The notes under the pieces were generated by a model. That model was not told the DNA's origin and made no database searches. It saw only the letters and a list, made by a program, of their open reading frames with translations. Below are positions 62,402 to 64,000 of a stretch of 64,000 bases of DNA, piece after piece. The translations under genes and the position numbers were made by a program. Position 1 is the first letter of the stretch; every line of letters begins with the position of its first letter. Origin of the DNA: an uncultured Rhizobiaceae bacterium (GTDB lineage Bacteria > Pseudomonadota > Alphaproteobacteria > Rhizobiales > Rhizobiaceae); contig CAMYMG010000040.1 of NCBI GenBank assembly GCA_947259295.1, positions 1-64,000 of the forward strand. The letters are read 5' to 3'.

Positions 62402-63229
62402 TTAGAGACAGCCACCACCGAATTTCACGGTGTAGACCCGGCGAGATGGCGTGTCCGGGTGTCGCGGAGCATTGATCAGGATCGTCGCCCCCTCGGCTCC
62501 GCGCGGATCAAGCCAGAAAACCACGGGCTTCGTGCTCCATGTTCTCGCTGTCGCCGTGAAACGCATCAGCCTCGCGCTGATCGCGAACGCGGACCGCTTG
62601 AAATAGGCACGTAGAGCGGGACCGTATAAGTATCGGTCCTGCCAACTGCTTTCTCCATCACGGGTAGGTTTCAGGTGCCAATCGCCAACGGACTTCCTGA
62701 AGCGTTCCAAGCGCCTTGCGGCATCTTGGCCGGAAGGATCGTGCAGACTGGTAAACGACGCGCCAGAGAGCGTTATCTGGTCCGGATACTTCTCGAATCC
62801 ATCCGCTATTTCGGTTCCTGACGCATCAAACCAGTTGCCGTTTCGCTGCAGGTGAATGCCGACCTGATTCAACGGCAAATGATCGTCGGATTCGTACTCG
62901 TACAGAATCCGGACCGCAAAATAGCCGGGCCGTCCATCAAGGTTGCGATCACTATGGTTGATCATGAACCAGTGAATTCCTTCGGCTGGAAGCGCGATGC
63001 AGGGGGTGGTCGTGAGGTCGACCACGAAAAGATTAGACTCAGCAGCAGCACGCGTCGTCGAATTCCTGATCCAGGCCAGAGATCCGAACGGCGTCTCCTC
63101 GTAGAAGTCAGCGCGCAATCGTCTTTCCGCTTGCACTGGAAGCGGAAGGAGGGACGCGACAGCGAGCGAAAAGGCCGCGGCCCGGCCGAGCACTCTGCTA
63201 GTCTTTCGGCACGACTTTGTTTGCGGCAT
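62402..63229 (-). CDS. Exported protein of unknown function
   Basis: The 275-residue protein begins with a twin-basic region and signal peptide (MPQTKSCRKTSRVLGRAAAF and then SLAVASLLPLPVQA), so it is secreted or periplasmic. The mature part (SLAWIRNSTTRAAAESNLFVVDLTTTPCIALPAEGIHWFMINHSDRNLDGRPGYFAVRI) resembles nothing I recognise and has two cysteines. ATG 63229 overlaps the preceding membrane-protein gene by 32 bases; a GTG at 63193 is an alternative without overlap. Its GC content is visibly lower than that of neighbouring genes, suggesting recent gain. Confidence 0.6.
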   Translation of the reverse strand: MPQTKSCRKTSRVLGRAAAFSLAVASLLPLPVQAERRLRADFYEETPFGSLAWIRNSTTRAAAESNLFVVDLTTTPCIALPAEGIHWFMINHSDRNLDGRPGYFAVRILYEYESDDHLPLNQVGIHLQRNGNWFDASGTEIADGFEKYPDQITLSGASFTSLHDPSGQDAARRLERFRKSVGDWHLKPTRDGESSWQDRYLYGPALRAYFKRSAFAISARLMRFTATARTWSTKPVVFWLDPRGAEGATILINAPRHPDTPSRRVYTVKFGGGCL

Positions 63230-63593
63230 TTGTCCCAACCCCCTTTGTGACCAGTGGCAACACCAAGGTTACGAGCACCAGCAAGCCGGATGAAAGGAAC
63301 AGCTTGTTGTGCATCCACTCCAGCCGATAAACCGCGATGTTCAGCGCCCAAATTGGAAAGGCGATGAAGCTCGTGAAGACAATTTGCGGCCAGCTCCTCA
63401 CGTCTTCCAGAATCCTGAGGTATGCGACGCAGATTGGCACAAGCGCGATGAAAAACCCGTAGGCAAAGATCAGCTTCGTATCCTCGGCGGGTATCGAAGC
63501 GTTGATCGCCAGGAAGGCGGCACTGACTTCTGCGGGAATGAGTTTCTTGACGCGGTCTGCATATGTGTCCGCTGGTTTGACCTGCCTTTCCAT
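63198..63593 (-). CDS. Small four-helix membrane protein, unknown
   Basis: A 131-residue inner-membrane protein with a short cytoplasmic start (MERQVKPADTYADRVKKLIPAEVSAAFLAINASI) and three or four hydrophobic segments (LIFAYGFFIALVPICVAYL, IVFTSFIAFPIWALNIAVY, LFLSSGLLVLVTLVLPLV). The KLIPAEV...A motif recurs in small membrane proteins of unknown role as far as I remember. The start is MERQVKPADT; upstream residues in the open frame are not supported. It overlaps the exported-protein gene downstream, and the pair looks co-transcribed and low in GC. Confidence 0.6.
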   Translation of the reverse strand: MERQVKPADTYADRVKKLIPAEVSAAFLAINASIPAEDTKLIFAYGFFIALVPICVAYLRILEDVRSWPQIVFTSFIAFPIWALNIAVYRLEWMHNKLFLSSGLLVLVTLVLPLVTKGVGTNAANKVVPKD

Positions 63594-63968
63594 GTCCGCC
63601 CTCACGAAACCAAAGGTTGCCGTTGCGGCAAGGTGCAACTTCAACCTGCATTTGTAAATAGCAATATTACACCAAATACGTGTATCTCCAACTGAGCAAG
63701 TCGCATTTCGCGTATTCGGCGGCTGTTTTGAGACGGCGCGGCGGGCTTTGCTCTGGCTTGTTTGCGACGCGCGTCCGTCCCGGATAAAGGCGGATTGCGC
63801 ACCAAGTCACAGCAGGCCGAATTTTCTTTACAGGAAACAATGTTGCATGTTGGTTGACCTTGACACTGTGAGAAGGTTACATCGTGCGGCGGGTGCGCGC
63901 CGGCCAGGCGCCGCCTGAACCAGACATCAACGATCGTCCCAACCGTCCAGACCGAGGAACAAGCCGTC
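63594..63968. other. Intergenic region with fhs promoter
   Basis: About 375 bases of relatively AT-rich sequence separate the membrane-protein gene from the next gene. A 116-codon minus-strand frame here is Cys/Arg-rich and unconvincing. TTGACC (63854-63859) and TTACAT (63877-63882) with 17-base spacing form a likely promoter for the rightward gene, leaving an untranslated leader of about 80 bases with no recognised riboswitch. Confidence 0.45.
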
Positions 63969-64000
63969 ATGGCCGAAGTGAAGTCCGACATTGAAATCGC
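63969..64000 (+). CDS. fhs: Probable formate-tetrahydrofolate ligase, 5' end only
   Basis: Only ten codons are inside the window: MAEVKSDIEI. The N-terminus xxxKSDIEIA is a hallmark of formate-tetrahydrofolate ligases, which activate formate for one-carbon metabolism. A promoter lies about 90 bases upstream. The assignment rests on very little sequence. Confidence 0.5.
   Translation, partial: MAEVKSDIEI

Noticed and set aside
63883-63968. Possible tetrahydrofolate-type riboswitch before fhs
   Set aside because: No conserved paired elements could be recognised in the short GC-rich leader, and the size is too small for a confident call.
63641-63991. 116-codon minus-strand frame at the right edge
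   Set aside because: It covers the promoter and start of the probable fhs gene, is Cys/Arg-rich and has no domain.

Overview
The window looks like a chromosomal stretch from an alphaproteobacterium of the order Hyphomicrobiales (Rhizobiales), most like a Mesorhizobium/Phyllobacteriaceae relative. The DNA is GC-rich. It carries a complete CtrA cell-cycle neighbourhood (sciP, ctrA, chpT and a DUF1134/EipA gene), a fused trpE(G) with a leaderless trpL peptide, a MatPQMAB malonate operon, a ChoXWV choline transporter and a rhizobial-type dispersed palindromic repeat. No phage, plasmid, CRISPR or rRNA genes are visible.

Layout. 0.2-6.8 kb: malonate uptake and activation (matR, matPQM, matA, matB), with a 44-bp concentric operator between matR and matP. 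7-9.3 kb: two tiny exported proteins, two Rnk/GreA-like genes and an elongator tRNA-Met. 9.5-16.5 kb: a sugar-type oxidoreductase, mnmA, then sciP, pqiA-like, fliJ, ctrA, a single receiver, chpT and eipA. 16.6-28.2 kb: housekeeping and metabolic genes (coiled-coil membrane protein, TrmH, HugZ-like, SDR, GNAT, glutathionyl reductase, Nudix, phosphoesterase, leuA with a coupled hydrolase). leuA is preceded by a Leu-rich leader peptide with alternative stems. 28.3-36.9 kb: CDF transporter, trpE(G) with a textbook trpL attenuator, an APC permease, a deacylase, and a GIY-YIG/DUF2239 pair that diverges over a repeated CCGGGT operator. 36.9-42.6 kb: hemF, a DEAD helicase, DUF1059, and a coupled DUF1285-Nudix-cca operon. 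42.8-49.6 kb: a MoxR/DUF58/Bat-type operon. 49.7-54.7 kb: clpS, a BBE flavoprotein and choXWV. 55-62.4 kb: five large genes (coiled-coil protein, unknown protein, AAA+ ATPase, unknown protein, DUF2333 membrane protein) that look like one uncharacterised system. 62.4-63.6 kb: two overlapping genes of lower GC. The right edge holds the first codons of a gene that is probably fhs.

Strongest candidates for something new. (1) The five-gene AAA+/DUF2333 cassette. (2) A compact 520-bp unit inside it, in which a DUF559 nuclease gene is bracketed by two inverted 43-bp palindromic repeats, one of which seems to supply the gene's Shine-Dalgarno sequence. (3) The leuA leader peptide and attenuator. (4) The concentric operator of the malonate operon. 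Family names come from reading the translations; no database search was possible.
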